DNA of 64,000 nt from Dipteris shenzhenensis. Its lineage: Eukaryota > Polypodiophyta > Polypodiopsida > Gleicheniales. The translations under genes and the position numbers were made by a program. The notes under the pieces were generated by a model. That model was not told the DNA's origin. It did no database searches and saw only the letters and a program-made list of their open reading frames with translations. The stretch lies in assembly GCA_047967505.1 (NCBI GenBank), contig CM106539.1; one strand, written 5' to 3'. Position 1 is the stretch's first letter; every line of letters begins with the position of its first letter. This document shows positions 22,281 through 31,979 of the stretch, piece by piece.

Positions 22281-22436
22281 CCTCTCCCGCACCCTATTGG
22301 GATCATCTCATCCATGCCTCAGCAATCATCATATCTTACCCAGCTCACCCAGTCACCGCCTACCATCCTAATCCACCCTCCTTTTCTACCCCAGCCTTTT
22401 CAGTTTCAGATGGGGACTAGCTAACCCACCCGACAC

Positions 22437-23160
22437 ATGGGAGGCCCTACTCACAAAGGTACACAATATACGAGCAAGAGAGGTGGAGTTGGCTCGCTTC
22501 GCACAAAAGCAAGCCCGCTACACTCAGAAGGCTCGTGTTATACATGGAGCAGGCCCACGTTATTCAAGAGCAGGCTGGCCTCATCCAGGAGCTCAAACAG
22601 GACGTTTCGCAGCTCCGGGAGGATTTCACCACCATCCCTACAGTCTTAGGGAATACACCAGTTGTTGAGGCACAGATTGCAAGCATGCAATCTGTCATTG
22701 AGGAGACATCCACATGGGTGGATGTGGCCAAACGGTTTACAAAGGCCACTATTTTGACCACTCTCATGGAGCAGCAGAGAGCCAGTAAGGTTCTCAACAT
22801 CATAGTCCGTGGCATCCCACACATCAAGAGCACACCGATGAGTGATGCAGGTACATTTGTGGCCACTACTCTAGGGGTAGTAGAGCACGGGATCGAGAGG
22901 GCCTAGCGAGTGGGGAGAGACTCCAATCAAGAGCAGCCCCTCATCATATGATTTCAATGATGCACAAGCGCGACTTGCAACTCTACGACATCAATCAGTT
23001 CTACGAGACCATCCATCGATCTCCATGGTCAAGGATCTTACCCCCCTACAGGTAGAGGAGAGACGCACTCTGATGTGACAATGGGATTAGGCCCGAAAGG
23101 ACGAAAAGTGGGCGGTGGTACGAGATGGGCGACTCCTTACAGGCCCCCGTGAGTGGACAC
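22437..23160 (+). pseudogene. L1-type ORF1 (coiled coil, RRM-like, C-terminal domain), broken
   Basis: The frame 22,535-22,906 has a coiled-coil-like start (QEQAGLIQELKQDVSQLRED). An RRM-like block follows (SKVLNIIVRGIPHIKSTP). After a TAG at about 22,907 and a frameshift near 22,950 come ARLATLRHQ, DLTPLQVEERRTL and VVRDGRLL. These resemble the C-terminal domain of L1 ORF1p, an RNA-binding nucleic-acid chaperone that trimerises through the coiled coil. The order coil-RRM-CTD is what supports the call. No intact frame remains. Confidence 0.7.
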
Positions 23161-23199
23161 ATGGCCTCTCCTCCACATAGAGGGGCGGGGTCTATGTAC

Positions 23200-24340
23200 G
23201 ATTTGGAACTGTAATGGTACCTTATGGTCATAACCAGGGAACTTCTTGGAACCATATACAGGTCGCCACATAGTCTTCTATACACAGACACGTCAAAGTC
23301 CAAAGCGTCCTCTACCAATCGTCAACGGTTATACTTGGGAGGCTGCTTACAGAGATGAGATGAGGGACACAGGAGGAGTACAAAGGTCCAAAGAAGTAGC
23401 AGTTCTCTACATGTCTTCTCTTTTGGGGGCCATCTCAGTAGAGAAGAGAGACTCACACTCTAGGTTTCTCTGGATCTGGTTTCGACACACATACAACCAA
23501 GATTTGTTCATACCAGTATGCTACTTTCCCACCAAGACTTCACACTTTGCCGAGAGATTTGAGAGGAGACTAAGACATCACCATACGCAGCTCAGGACAT
23601 CGTTGACTTCTCGAGCCGCGGGGAAGTCCTCCTGGTTTAACACTTCAACACGAGGACAAGGACGCATCAAGTACCACTCCTCGACTTCGGGGATGATTCT
23701 ATTATGCTACCAGGCATTGACCTAGAGGATTGCAAGTCTCCGCTGATAGGTAGTGGCCCCGATTACATCTTATGGGTAGGCATTGTTAGACCTAGCAGGT
23801 TGCATGATCTCATTATTTATAATAGTCTTAACAGATGGCCTTCCTCGGGTGGCTTTACTTGCTTCCCACATGGAGGAGGCTCCAGCGTTGTTGATTACAT
23901 CATGGGATCCCCTCCCTTTGCCTCTCGTATTACTTACTTTATTGTAGCATGACTTCCCCCTGGAGCCAACCACACATATCTCTTCTTTCGTATCTCCACA
24001 CCTCACCTCGCAGTACCCTTTACTTACCGGATCACCCATAGCACTTATCATGACATACACTTCAATTGTAGCCTCTCGCCTGGGTACTCAGCACGCCTTT
24101 ATACACTTCTCACGTATATTGATTTCATACCCTTACTAGAGGATTGCACAGCTTTGATCACCCGCTCACTTCACTAGGCTGCCCTTCACACCTTCCCTCA
24201 CAATACTCGCTCCACTCGCCCACCGCCACTTGGGACCGTCCCTTATACCAGTTGGTATGATGATGAGTGTAAGCTCTACACGTAGGCTAGGAAGATTCGA
24301 AACCAAACACAACCTGCCTAGCCAAACCATGTATCAAGGA
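23200..24340 (+). pseudogene. LINE C2 APE-type endonuclease and following linker
   Basis: Frames include VCYFPTKTSHFAERFERRL (23,246-23,725, partly), EVLLV-HFNTRTRT (catalytic GDFNAR motif degraded), LHDLIIYNSLNRWPSSGG, VVDYIMGSPPFASRITYF and GANHTYLFF. The last normally reads GADHTYLFF, so the catalytic Asp is changed to Asn. The linker continues to SWYDDECKLY at about 24,260. Non-functional. Confidence 0.8.
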
Positions 24341-24361
24341 TTCGTATCAAGTATTTTCTCT

Positions 24362-24602
24362 CTCTGCTCATCTGATAACCATTCAGAGATGAATCCTTGA
24401 GATGTTTGGAGAGTGCTTTTGATTTCTCCACTTCTTCACATGCTCACTAAGAGGTTATTTTGATAGATGTATTTTATTATAAGTCTACCCATGTTGCTAC
24501 CAATCAACACACAATCCTTGGATGGTTCCTTTGACTGGTCTTACTGACTAGTATTTGTGTTCTTGTACTTTAATAAGCTGCCAAAGCTATATAGCCATGT
24601 GG
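24362..24602. other. Stretch without family C similarity inside C2
   Basis: The family C linker is interrupted by about 240 bases with no coding signal and no similarity that I recognise to C1, C3 or C4. It may be a small insertion or a diverged segment. No target duplication was identified. Confidence 0.4.
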
Positions 24603-25361
24603 ATTGAAGGATGTAACGAACTTGAAACGATATGTGAGTATCGTCGGTTGGTTCGTAGGAAGAAACATGATTTTATCCGCCGAAACAAGGAGGAATTATT
24701 GCACACCTTGTATAGCAACAACTCCAAGGACTTTTGGCAGAGATTTCTAGAGCAACGCTCCCCTTCTCTGACACTAAAATCTGGTATGATTATGCACACA
24801 CACTATACGCCATCCCAAATCAACTACCTTTTAACCTCTCACATACACCTCATCCCACTTCATGTATACTCTTCACTAAAGCAGGCGTTAAGGATGTTGT
24901 CATGAAGCTTCATAAGGGCCAAGTGAAAGATCATGAGGGGTCTATGCACTGAGTTCATTGCATATGGGATTAATATCCTAGCCCCGATCCTAGCAAAGCT
25001 CTTCAATGAAGCCATTTGTCTTGGCTTCCCACACACCTGAACTATCAATACTATCTCGCCCATCCACAAGGCAGGGGATTCCACGAGCCTGGGGAACTAC
25101 AGGACCACCATCATAGGGCATGTCATGTCCAAGATTTATGCATCACTGCTTAACGCCGAGGTCATCTTGATTTGCAAAGATGTAGGGGCTTAGAGCATAT
25201 GGACAGGCCAGATTCTGACATGATCATGGTACCATGGATTGCATTCTCACACTCGGGTGTATTATTGAGGTGGCGAAGGCACGGACGAAGAGGATTTATT
25301 GTTGCTCAGTGAACTTTCGCAAAGACTTTGATACAGTTCCGAGAGCCCGATTCGAGTAAAA

Positions 25362-26069
25362 ATGGTTTGTCGGATTCACCGTGGATGCCTTATCAGACGC
25401 TTACACGATTTGGGCTATGATCATGAGATTATTTGGGCTGTCATGGCACTTTACGAGAGAGTATCAGGCAGAATTCAGACAGGGTCTGGATGGACAGACG
25501 AGATTTTGAGTACTATTGGGGTCAAACAAGGGTGTCATCCCCTCTGCAAGATGGTGGTGCGGGGACTTATGCCAGGGCAAGCGCTGTGGAAGGCACTTTT
25601 TATTAGCAGCATACAGACATGCACACCTTCTTCAGGAGGAGACTGTAAAGGCAATATTAGATGGATCTTCACCGCAGCACACCTCAGGTCTCCTTCGTCC
25701 CCTCTCATGGTTGCCATCCTGAAAGCATGGGCCAGCTTCAAGAGTACTCTTCGGAGGATTCCCCCTTCCTCTCGTGAAGAGACTGATAGGCAACCGGTCA
25801 TGTGGAATGATAGTATATTGGATAATCTTGGCACACCACGTGCAAGGAGGATCTTGCAGATTGAGGAAGCCCTTCCAATGGATTGGGTAGACACAGATGA
25901 TATGCCTCTCACTTGCTCCACTTGGGCAGGTGCTTTTACGAGAGAGGGTATTTCTCTTCAGGTTTTGGCCTTTCAAGATGCACTTGGGGATGCCTTGGTT
26001 TTTGATATGCATGATGGTGGCAGATTGTTGACGTCCACAGAGGACATCTTGCTTGACTCTGCCTTTTAG
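25362..26069 (+). CDS. Chimeric open frame: LINE C RT joined to LINE B post-RT region (235 codons)
   Basis: Residues 1 to about 60 are family C RT (LIRRLHDLGYDHEIIWAVMA, STIGVKQGCHP). From about codon 62 the sequence is family B (KMVVRGLMPGQ-LWKALF, SSREETDRQPVMWNDSILD, DWVDTDDMPLTCSTW). The switch lies at 25,541-25,552, within tgcaagatggt. Copy B3 has gcaagatggttg at the equivalent place. The frame stays open across the join and on to a stop at 26,067-26,069. No translation signal is known. It is most likely a fortuitously open product of template switching or recombination. Confidence 0.8.
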   Translation: MVCRIHRGCLIRRLHDLGYDHEIIWAVMALYERVSGRIQTGSGWTDEILSTIGVKQGCHPLCKMVVRGLMPGQALWKALFISSIQTCTPSSGGDCKGNIRWIFTAAHLRSPSSPLMVAILKAWASFKSTLRRIPPSSREETDRQPVMWNDSILDNLGTPRARRILQIEEALPMDWVDTDDMPLTCSTWAGAFTREGISLQVLAFQDALGDALVFDMHDGGRLLTSTEDILLDSAF

Positions 26070-26550
26070 CCTATCAAGGTTGTAGGTCTTTCGGAGTAGG
26101 GATCAAATTCAGAGTGGTTCCTTGACCCAGACCCCCGGCTTGTCTCCACTCTTGGAGACTTTGGCTCTACGGGGGAGTTTCCATTAGGTATTTACAGTGT
26201 TCCCTGGAGAGTGGGAGTGGATTGACACAAGGCATCGAGAGAAGAGCATCCCCTTCTTTCGCTACACGATCAGTAATGCCAAGAGATTCCAACTCAGTAG
26301 TAAAGATTGGAGACCTTCCAGATTTCTTCATTGGGAGGCATTTGATATCACTACAGATTTGCAGAGGTGCTTCTGGAGGAGACTCTGGAAATCCCACAGA
26401 AATAGAAAGATCACTCTTTTCTTTTGGCTTTCTATCCATGGTGGGATTGCAGTCTTTGGAGATCCAGATTCGGAGCCGACCCTACTTGCCCTCGGTGCCT
26501 CTCTACTTTGGAGACGATTCAGCATTGCTTATGGGATTGCAGACAGGGGA
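25545..26550 (+). mobile_element. LINE B4 fragment (post-RT region), 3' to the C2 junction
   Basis: Frames match B1 and B3 from the KMVVRGLMP block through the REKSIPFFRY and FRRLWKSHRNRKITLFFW blocks. They reach a Cys segment equivalent to the C-terminal finger (DPTCPRCLST...IQHCLWDC, 26,424-26,550). The match ends at about 26,550 in the middle of the finger region, so the 3' end is missing. Confidence 0.85.
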
Positions 26551-27290
26551 GTAGTACAAACAAAAGAGTACAAAGCTGGCAAGTTGAAGCTCCCAGATAC
26601 GTGAATTAGATATTACAAGAGAGAGTGGATAGACCCAGCTCCCTAAAATTAGCAATTGCCACTTGTCACAATCCTAGCTACTTTCCTAGGTACATGCCAC
26701 CCTTGGTCACATGTGGGCGTACGCTTTTGTTAGGATGCACTTGTGCTCCATAAAAATAGGGCAATAAATCCTCTTGGTACCTACAAAATTAATCAAAGGC
26801 ACCCAACCATAGCACCCATTAATTGTTAGCACTTACAGGCAATATAAAACTCTAGACTAATCTTAGTCTCTGTGGTGCGTCCCCACCATATAAACCAATA
26901 TACATACATTAATTCTCTTGTTGAACAAGGTCAACCTTCTTTGACAATAATTAAGGGCTTTGAACGACAATAAGGCTCCTTAATTACAATCAAATCTCTT
27001 CGATCGGAATGGCTTGGTTGACTACAATCAAGCCGCCTTCTCCGAAGCCAAGCCTCCTTGACCGAAGTCAAGCCTCATTGACCAAATTCAATGCTTTGAC
27101 CATATATAGAACTCTTAGACCATAGCGAAGAACTCTTGGACTATGGTTAAATAAAAGATCAACTTTATATTCGCTCAAAGTATATACAACAAGGATGATT
27201 TGGATGGGGGTAGCCAAGATTTTCAGTCACTTTGTGCACTCCCCATTCTTTATGACATCGCTTTCGACGCCCTTCCACACGTGACCTTTT
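26551..27290. other. AT-rich non-coding stretch with a degenerate 20-bp tandem repeat
   Basis: No coding region is recognised. From about 26,945 to 27,115 an imperfect unit of about 20 bases recurs roughly eight times. The clearest units are cgaagccaagcctccttgac and cgaagtcaagcctcattgac. It separates B4 from C3 and could belong to an unrecognised LTR or satellite. Confidence 0.5.
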
Positions 27291-27504
27291 TATTACAGTC
27301 TGCTACTTCCCCCCTGAGACGTCACACTTCGCACGGGTGCTACGCGAGGATACCGGGGTATCCCCCTATTTAGATCTCTACCCAGACATTGTGGAGTTTT
27401 CCAGATGCGGAAAGGTCCTCCTAGTTGGGGATTTCAACGCAAGGACAAGCACACATTAGACATCCCTCCTGAATTTCCACTCAGATCCGATCCTATTACC
27501 TGAG

Positions 27505-27894
27505 ATGGACATAGAGGACTCGGGCTTCCCCCGCTCCTCGGTCGACAGTCGAGCCCCCGTTACTGCATATGGGCAGGCTCTTTTGAATCTTGGATGTATA
27601 CATGATTTGGTCATCTACAATGGACTAGATCAGTGGCCCGCCTCCTCTCGTTTCACATGTTTCCGACATGGCGGAGGAGCCAGTGTTGTCGACTACATTT
27701 TGGGATCTCCTGCTTTAGCCTCACAGATCACTGACTTCCGTACCGCACCCTTACCCCCAGGAGCCGACCACACTTACCTTTTCTTTCATCTCCTTATGCC
27801 CCGAGCCCCTTCCAGCCACACTCTGCACTACACCACCTATCATGATATATACACTTTGATCATAACCTCTCACCTGACTACTCAACCCACCTAG
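27505..27894 (+). pseudogene. LINE C3 endonuclease segment
   Basis: The 129-codon frame carries VTAYGQALLNLGCIHDLVIY, VVDYILGSPALASQITDF and GADHTYLFFHL, the Asp-His motif near the end of the endonuclease. Upstream out-of-frame sequence contains LLVGDFNAR. A shift near 27,850 moves the reading frame into the longer downstream frame, which continues through the linker. Confidence 0.8.
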
Positions 27895-28973
27895 CCTCTC
27901 TCCTCAAACACATAGACACCATTTCCTCTCTAGATCACCGATCCGCCCTCATCACCCACTTTCTCTACAATGCAGCCCGCCACATCTTTCCTTACACTAC
28001 TCGGTCTACCCGCCCCCCACCCGTTGGCTCCACCCCTTGCAATAGCTGGTATGATGACGAGTGTAAAGCCTTATGCCGCACACTCCGACTCACGACCCAA
28101 CGAAATGCTAGGGCTGACCTACACCTCACTAGGGAATATCATGCATCAGTGTTAGATGGTGAGGTCAGCACTCGCGCAGAGATACGAGGCCTCAAGGCAT
28201 CTGGACAGGCCCGCGGTTTCAGGACGGATCACTTGACTTACGATCACATTTTTACACTTCGAGGGATCATTGAGGAGGCCAGACACAGGAGACAGAGGGT
28301 ATACTGTTGCTTTGTGGATTTCCACAAGGCATTCGGCACTGTTCCTCGTGCCCGACTTGTCAGACACTTGCAGGAGTTAGGTTACGACTCGGAGGTTATA
28401 TGGGCAGTAGTAGCTCTCTATGAGAGGGTGACGGGCCAGGTCAAGATTGGTACCAACTGGACCACAGAGATCACGAGCACTATAGGGGTCAAACAAGGAT
28501 GTCCCTTGTCACCGACTCTATTTGGCCTCTACATCGACGAGCTCGAGACCACCATCAGGACACTCGGAGATGCAGGCTGCTCTCTTGCGGAGGCTGTCAT
28601 CCAGATTCTCTTATACGCAGACGATTTAGTACTACTATCCTCCTCTGCTACTGGTCTTCAGCGACACCTGGATGGACTTCAGATCTTCTGTGATACCCAT
28701 GACTTGAAGGTCAACCTTGGAAAAACCAAGGTAATGATCTTCAACACCTCCCAATCAGCTATGCACCGAGAGCAATTCCTCTTCGCCGGCGACCCTGTTG
28801 AGATAGTCGACTCCTATACAATACCTGGGCGTTGTATTCTCAAGCCCGATCTTCACGATGCGCCCGGCCATGCAGTCCAGGATCAACCGAGGCTATGCCG
28901 CTCTTGCCAGACTGGAGCGACAGTGCTACCACTCTCACTTTCAGGACCCGCGGACCAAGTCTCTTCTTTTTGA
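27855..28973 (+). pseudogene. LINE C3 linker-RT open stretch with internal deletion
   Basis: About 373 codons are open with no upstream Met. They include SWYDDECKALCRTLRLTTQR (linker), the deletion junction at about 28,145, and FTLRGIIEEARHRRQRVYCC. FVDFHKAFGTVPRARLVRHL (motif A, catalytic Asp present), STIGVKQGCPLSPTLFGLYI, LLYADDLVLLSSS (motif C) and VNLGKTKVMIFNTS follow. Motifs A through E are complete, so this is the best preserved RT core of family C. It lacks the fingers subdomain and an initiation context. The frame ends after a shift near 28,830. Confidence 0.85.
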
Positions 28974-29169
28974 TTCCTTGATCTGCCCAGCAGGCATGTA
29001 CGGCAGCCCATGGTGGGGGGCCGACCTTTCAAACACAGAGTGGGCACGCATTGAGCGCCTACAAATACTGATGTTTGCTCGAATGATCCGCAGCAAACCA
29101 TCGGTACCTCATCAGATCATCTTAGCAGAATTCGGCGCCTCACCAGTACAGCTTGATGCGGCCTTCTAG
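28858..29169 (+). pseudogene. LINE C3 post-RT region
   Basis: The frame contains MQSRINRGYAALARLERQCY, SHFQDPRTKSLLFDSLICPA, GMYGSPWWGADL and RMIRSKPSVPHQIILAEFGA. It aligns with the minus-strand C4 frame at 50,853-51,185 and with decayed C1. Its stop is at 29,167-29,169. Similarity continues out of frame towards the C-terminal finger (about 29,500). Confidence 0.8.
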
Positions 29170-29530
29170 GCTCTCACTTATCTACACAAGGTCAGGGGCT
29201 TCAGCTCCTCTTCCGACGGTCGCCTCCGCCTACCCTGGCTAGCCTTATCCTCCTCTATGGCCTTATCCGCTGATGGGGACCAGCGATGTTGGTATAGACG
29301 CCTTTCCAGCTGGTTCACCCGACTGGGCCTCGACGTGGACTGGTTGCCTCCTTTTTAGTACAGCCTCGATGCTCCACCATCCCCTTTCTCCCCCACTGAC
29401 CAGGAGGTCAACCAAATCATCCGAGAGGATATGCTCCAGCTTCACACCTGGAGGACTTGGTTTCTTTACCCCGAGCTTCCTATGAAGCTCGATTGCTATC
29501 GCCAACAATGCCTCCAGATCTCAGCATAAC

Positions 29531-29934
29531 GGTGGCGGTCTCAAAACGGGCCGGCCAACCGTTTCTTCAAAAAAAGTTATGAAGGACGGTGTGTCTAGTC
29601 CTCGTACAAAAATGTGTATCTATCTCCAGATGATACAAAAAATGGCACAAAAAATGGAGCAGAAGGAAGGAGATACAAATATATATATATGCCTGTGGTG
29701 ATCATCAGAGGCCAATCATAGAGGGGCCGTCAAATGGGAGGCCGAAAAAAACCCTGCGATGGATGATTAGCCTCTGACGTCACGCGGCCTAGTTGAGCTC
29801 GGTCGTCGGGGGCAGTGGGTGGCCCTATGGTGAAGAACGAGAGCGACGGTGACCCCGATAGGACGGGCTAAGAGCATAGAAGGGATGTCATGAACCATGT
29901 GTGAGTGTCCGTTGGCGCAGCTGTCATGGCTCTG
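29531..29934. other. Non-coding stretch with an imperfect inverted repeat
   Basis: Between C3 and the B5 break there is no recognised gene. Arms at 29,698-29,719 and 29,763-29,783 are reverse complements with few mismatches (core atcagaggcc-aatcat). They enclose a loop of about 43 bases. This might be a tiny MITE-like remnant. A short AT microsatellite is at about 29,680-29,692. Confidence 0.45.
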
Positions 29935-30016
29935 AAAACAGAAGTGACTGAGACTGAATAAGAAATGCATCATCTGACCAAACATCTCTGCCACCGAACC
30001 TGAATAAGAAGGCATC

Positions 30017-30420
30017 CTAGGCTGCTCTCTCAAGGGAGTGGATGCCACCTTCTCTACCCAGAAGGTGCCTCAACCATGTTGAAGTCACCTCCAATAATCC
30101 ACAAATCCGCAATGTCAGTCCACGAGAGCAACTCTTTCCAAAATAAAACACAGTCCCCTCTGTTGTTCGGAGCATAGAGGTTGAGGAAACCAACCTTACG
30201 TCCGTCAATCAGAAGTAAAACCCACTGGGCCCTGGAGGGGGTTATGGTACCGTGTCCAATGACCAGAGCGAAAATAGAATCTAAAACTGAAATGCATGTA
30301 TCTCCTCTGGTTCCCAAGGCAGGAAGCCAAAAAGTCCGGCCTGAGAGCAGCTTACCTGACTTGGAGCAATCTCTGACATCCAGTTTGTGTTCCTGAAGAA
30401 AAAGAATGTCTAGGGAACCA
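30017..30420 (-). pseudogene. LINE B5 endonuclease, partial
   Basis: Two overlapping frames read MGTRGDTCISVLDSIFALVI, VGFLNLYAPNNRGD, WIIGGDFNMVEAPSG and GREGGIHSLERAA. The upstream start with EHKLDVRD is at about 30,390. It retains GGDFNM but lacks the C-terminal Asp-His motif because the copy ends. A frameshift occurs around 30,060-30,070. Confidence 0.82.
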
Positions 30421-30514
30421 CCTGAAACACCTAGATGGAGCTGATTCCTGATCAGCTATCTGCGACGGCGATGAGGGATGCCGCCTAATCCCTGTATATT
30501 CCAACTAGCTATCC

Positions 30515-30976
30515 TCATTGGTGGGAGGAAGTGGGTTGGAATAACTTACCCGACCTGGTGGCAGAAAAAGAAACCTCTACCGGAGCAGACCTCCTGCCAT
30601 ACACACGAGGTCCAGGGGGAGGAAAGTCCACAGGTGAGAGAGAGAAGGATCTCTCAAGAGGGATGCCGATATCTGGCACTCCAAAAGTAGAGGATACAAA
30701 ATCATCATCTGGGAGGCTAGAGAGATCCTCCAAAGCGGAAAATGAGTTCCGCTGAGCCAATCCTGGGGAGGGGGTACGAAGGATTCCTACCAAAGCAGGA
30801 AGAGAATGTAAGACCCCCTTCCCTCTGTCCAAAGAGGGAGGCACCTGTATTGGATCCTGATCAAAAAGTGGTGCGGACGAGGTGCCAACAACCTGGGCTA
30901 CTGAGGAAGGTACAACCTGATACAAGGGTGGAGTTGAACAAGGCTCCTGAACACTAGTCTCCTCCCGAGGCTCCAA
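30515..30976 (-). pseudogene. LINE B5 ORF1 C-terminal region
   Basis: A 153-codon frame matches the ORF1 tail of B1 and B2 (QVPPSLDRGKGVLHSLPALV, LRTPSPGLAQRNSFSALEDL, FSLSPVDFPPPGPR). It is low-complexity and Pro/Ser rich and ends just before the endonuclease frame, as in the other copies. No domain is recognised. Confidence 0.7.
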
Positions 30977-31156
30977 GGGGGTAGCCTCCGAAGAGGTGGA
31001 GGTGTGAACTAAAGTAGAGGGCCTAACCCCAACCGGAACCCACCGTGGGCCAGAGGTGGTGCAGGGTGCAGAAGGGACTCGAGTAGCCCTAGGAGGGGGG
31101 GGAACCCATGTCTGAGGCCGTGTCTGTGGAGCGGTAGGTCTTGCTCCTGCTCTCTG

Positions 31157-31828
31157 TCATAAGCTAGTACGAGCTGGTTGCTTTCTAGGCCTCTTTTTCT
31201 TCTTTAGGCAATCTCTGGCGAAGTGCCCTAAGGATCTGCAAATCATGCACTGGCCCTGCCGACCTGCAACCTCAAATCTCTGGCAGAAGAAAGACCCATC
31301 GGGTCGCTGTAACATGATGTGGTCATCTGAAATATTGGGGTCCTGGACAATGACCCTAACCCTGGGTACCCCATCCATCCTGACCGCCTCAGCAGCCGAA
31401 GAGGGCTCACCAGGGAGAGGGGGGATCTCTGCTACCACACCAAACCTCTCGCCAATAACTGAAAGAAGCCGGTGATAAACTAAGGAAAGACCAGGGAACC
31501 TGATGAAAACAGAAACTCCCTGCTTGTCCTCTTCAACTGGGTCAAATCCCAGTTGAAAAGGAAACAAAAAAATCCTCCTGTAGCCTAGACGTAGAAACCC
31601 GGCCTGTAGTAGGTCTCTCGTGACATCCGGGGAATCTAGGCACACCTGAAAGAAACCCCGTCCCAACAAACGAACATCTTGAGGTGGGGGGCGAGATCCT
31701 GAGGAAGCGCCGTCAGCATCCAATCTCGGAGGGGTGTGAGCCATGAATGTGTGCGAAGAGAGTCGTGGAACACTCATGCTCCAAATCCTTTTGCAACTGC
31801 TGCAGCTCGTCTTTTGAAAAAGTGACAA
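31157..31828 (-). CDS. LINE B5 ORF1 with CCHC zinc knuckle (223 codons open)
   Basis: This is the best preserved family B ORF1. An N-terminal leader is followed by RLLGRGFFQVCLDSPDVTRD and LGYRRIFLFPFQLGFDPVEE. PGLSLVYHRLLSVIGERFGV and SDDHIMLQRPDGSFFCQRFE come next. The knuckle CMICRSLGHFARDC (CX2CX4HX4C) is at about residues 194-207, followed by a basic tail. The layout is like the DUF4283-plus-knuckle ORF1 of plant LINEs, which binds the element RNA in the RNP. The chosen Met is the first in the frame. A stop follows the basic tail, and the Pro/Ser tail continues in another frame. Translation is unproven. Confidence 0.78.
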   Translation of the reverse strand: MSLFQKTSCSSCKRIWSMSVPRLSSHTFMAHTPPRLDADGASSGSRPPPQDVRLLGRGFFQVCLDSPDVTRDLLQAGFLRLGYRRIFLFPFQLGFDPVEEDKQGVSVFIRFPGLSLVYHRLLSVIGERFGVVAEIPPLPGEPSSAAEAVRMDGVPRVRVIVQDPNISDDHIMLQRPDGSFFCQRFEVAGRQGQCMICRSLGHFARDCLKKKKRPRKQPARTSL

Positions 31829-31979
31829 TTCTCGCGGCCAATGTGAGCAGAGACGGATTGACTGAGTGGGAACCCATTCGTCAATCGAGGTGTGTTGGCC
31901 GATTCAAACACAAAAAATAAAAAACTCCGTCCGCTTTCCTGAAACCCAGGAGACCCCTATAAGAGAATAGGGGTACTCC

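Larger units (their letters stand above)
22430..25545 (+). mobile_element. LINE C2, with ORF1, endonuclease and RT start
   Basis: This is the only C copy with ORF1. Order: ORF1 (22,437-23,160), endonuclease (23,200-24,340), a stretch without family C similarity (24,365-24,600), linker (24,605-24,950) and RT (24,950-25,545). RT blocks include TINTISPIHKAGDSTS, IIGHVMSKIYAS and STIGVKQGCHP. At about 25,545 it switches abruptly to family B sequence in the same reading frame. The 3' half of C is absent. Stops and frameshifts are common. Confidence 0.85.
27290..29530 (+). mobile_element. LINE C3, internally deleted copy
   Basis: The element begins in the endonuclease (ETSHFARVLRED, LLVGDFNAR at about 27,420) and runs to RT and the post-RT region. 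At about 28,145 the endonuclease linker (LTREYHASVLD) is joined to a late RT-N-terminal block (EVSTRAEIRGLKASGQA). In C4 this block follows IYASVLDSEVSKL. The RT fingers N-terminal portion is thus deleted. The frame stays open from about 27,855 to 28,973. The end near 29,530 is defined by loss of similarity to C1 and C4. Confidence 0.87.

Noticed and set aside
24362-24602. Insertion of a named element in LINE C2
   Set aside because: No terminal repeat, poly-A or duplication was seen. It is left as unclassified.
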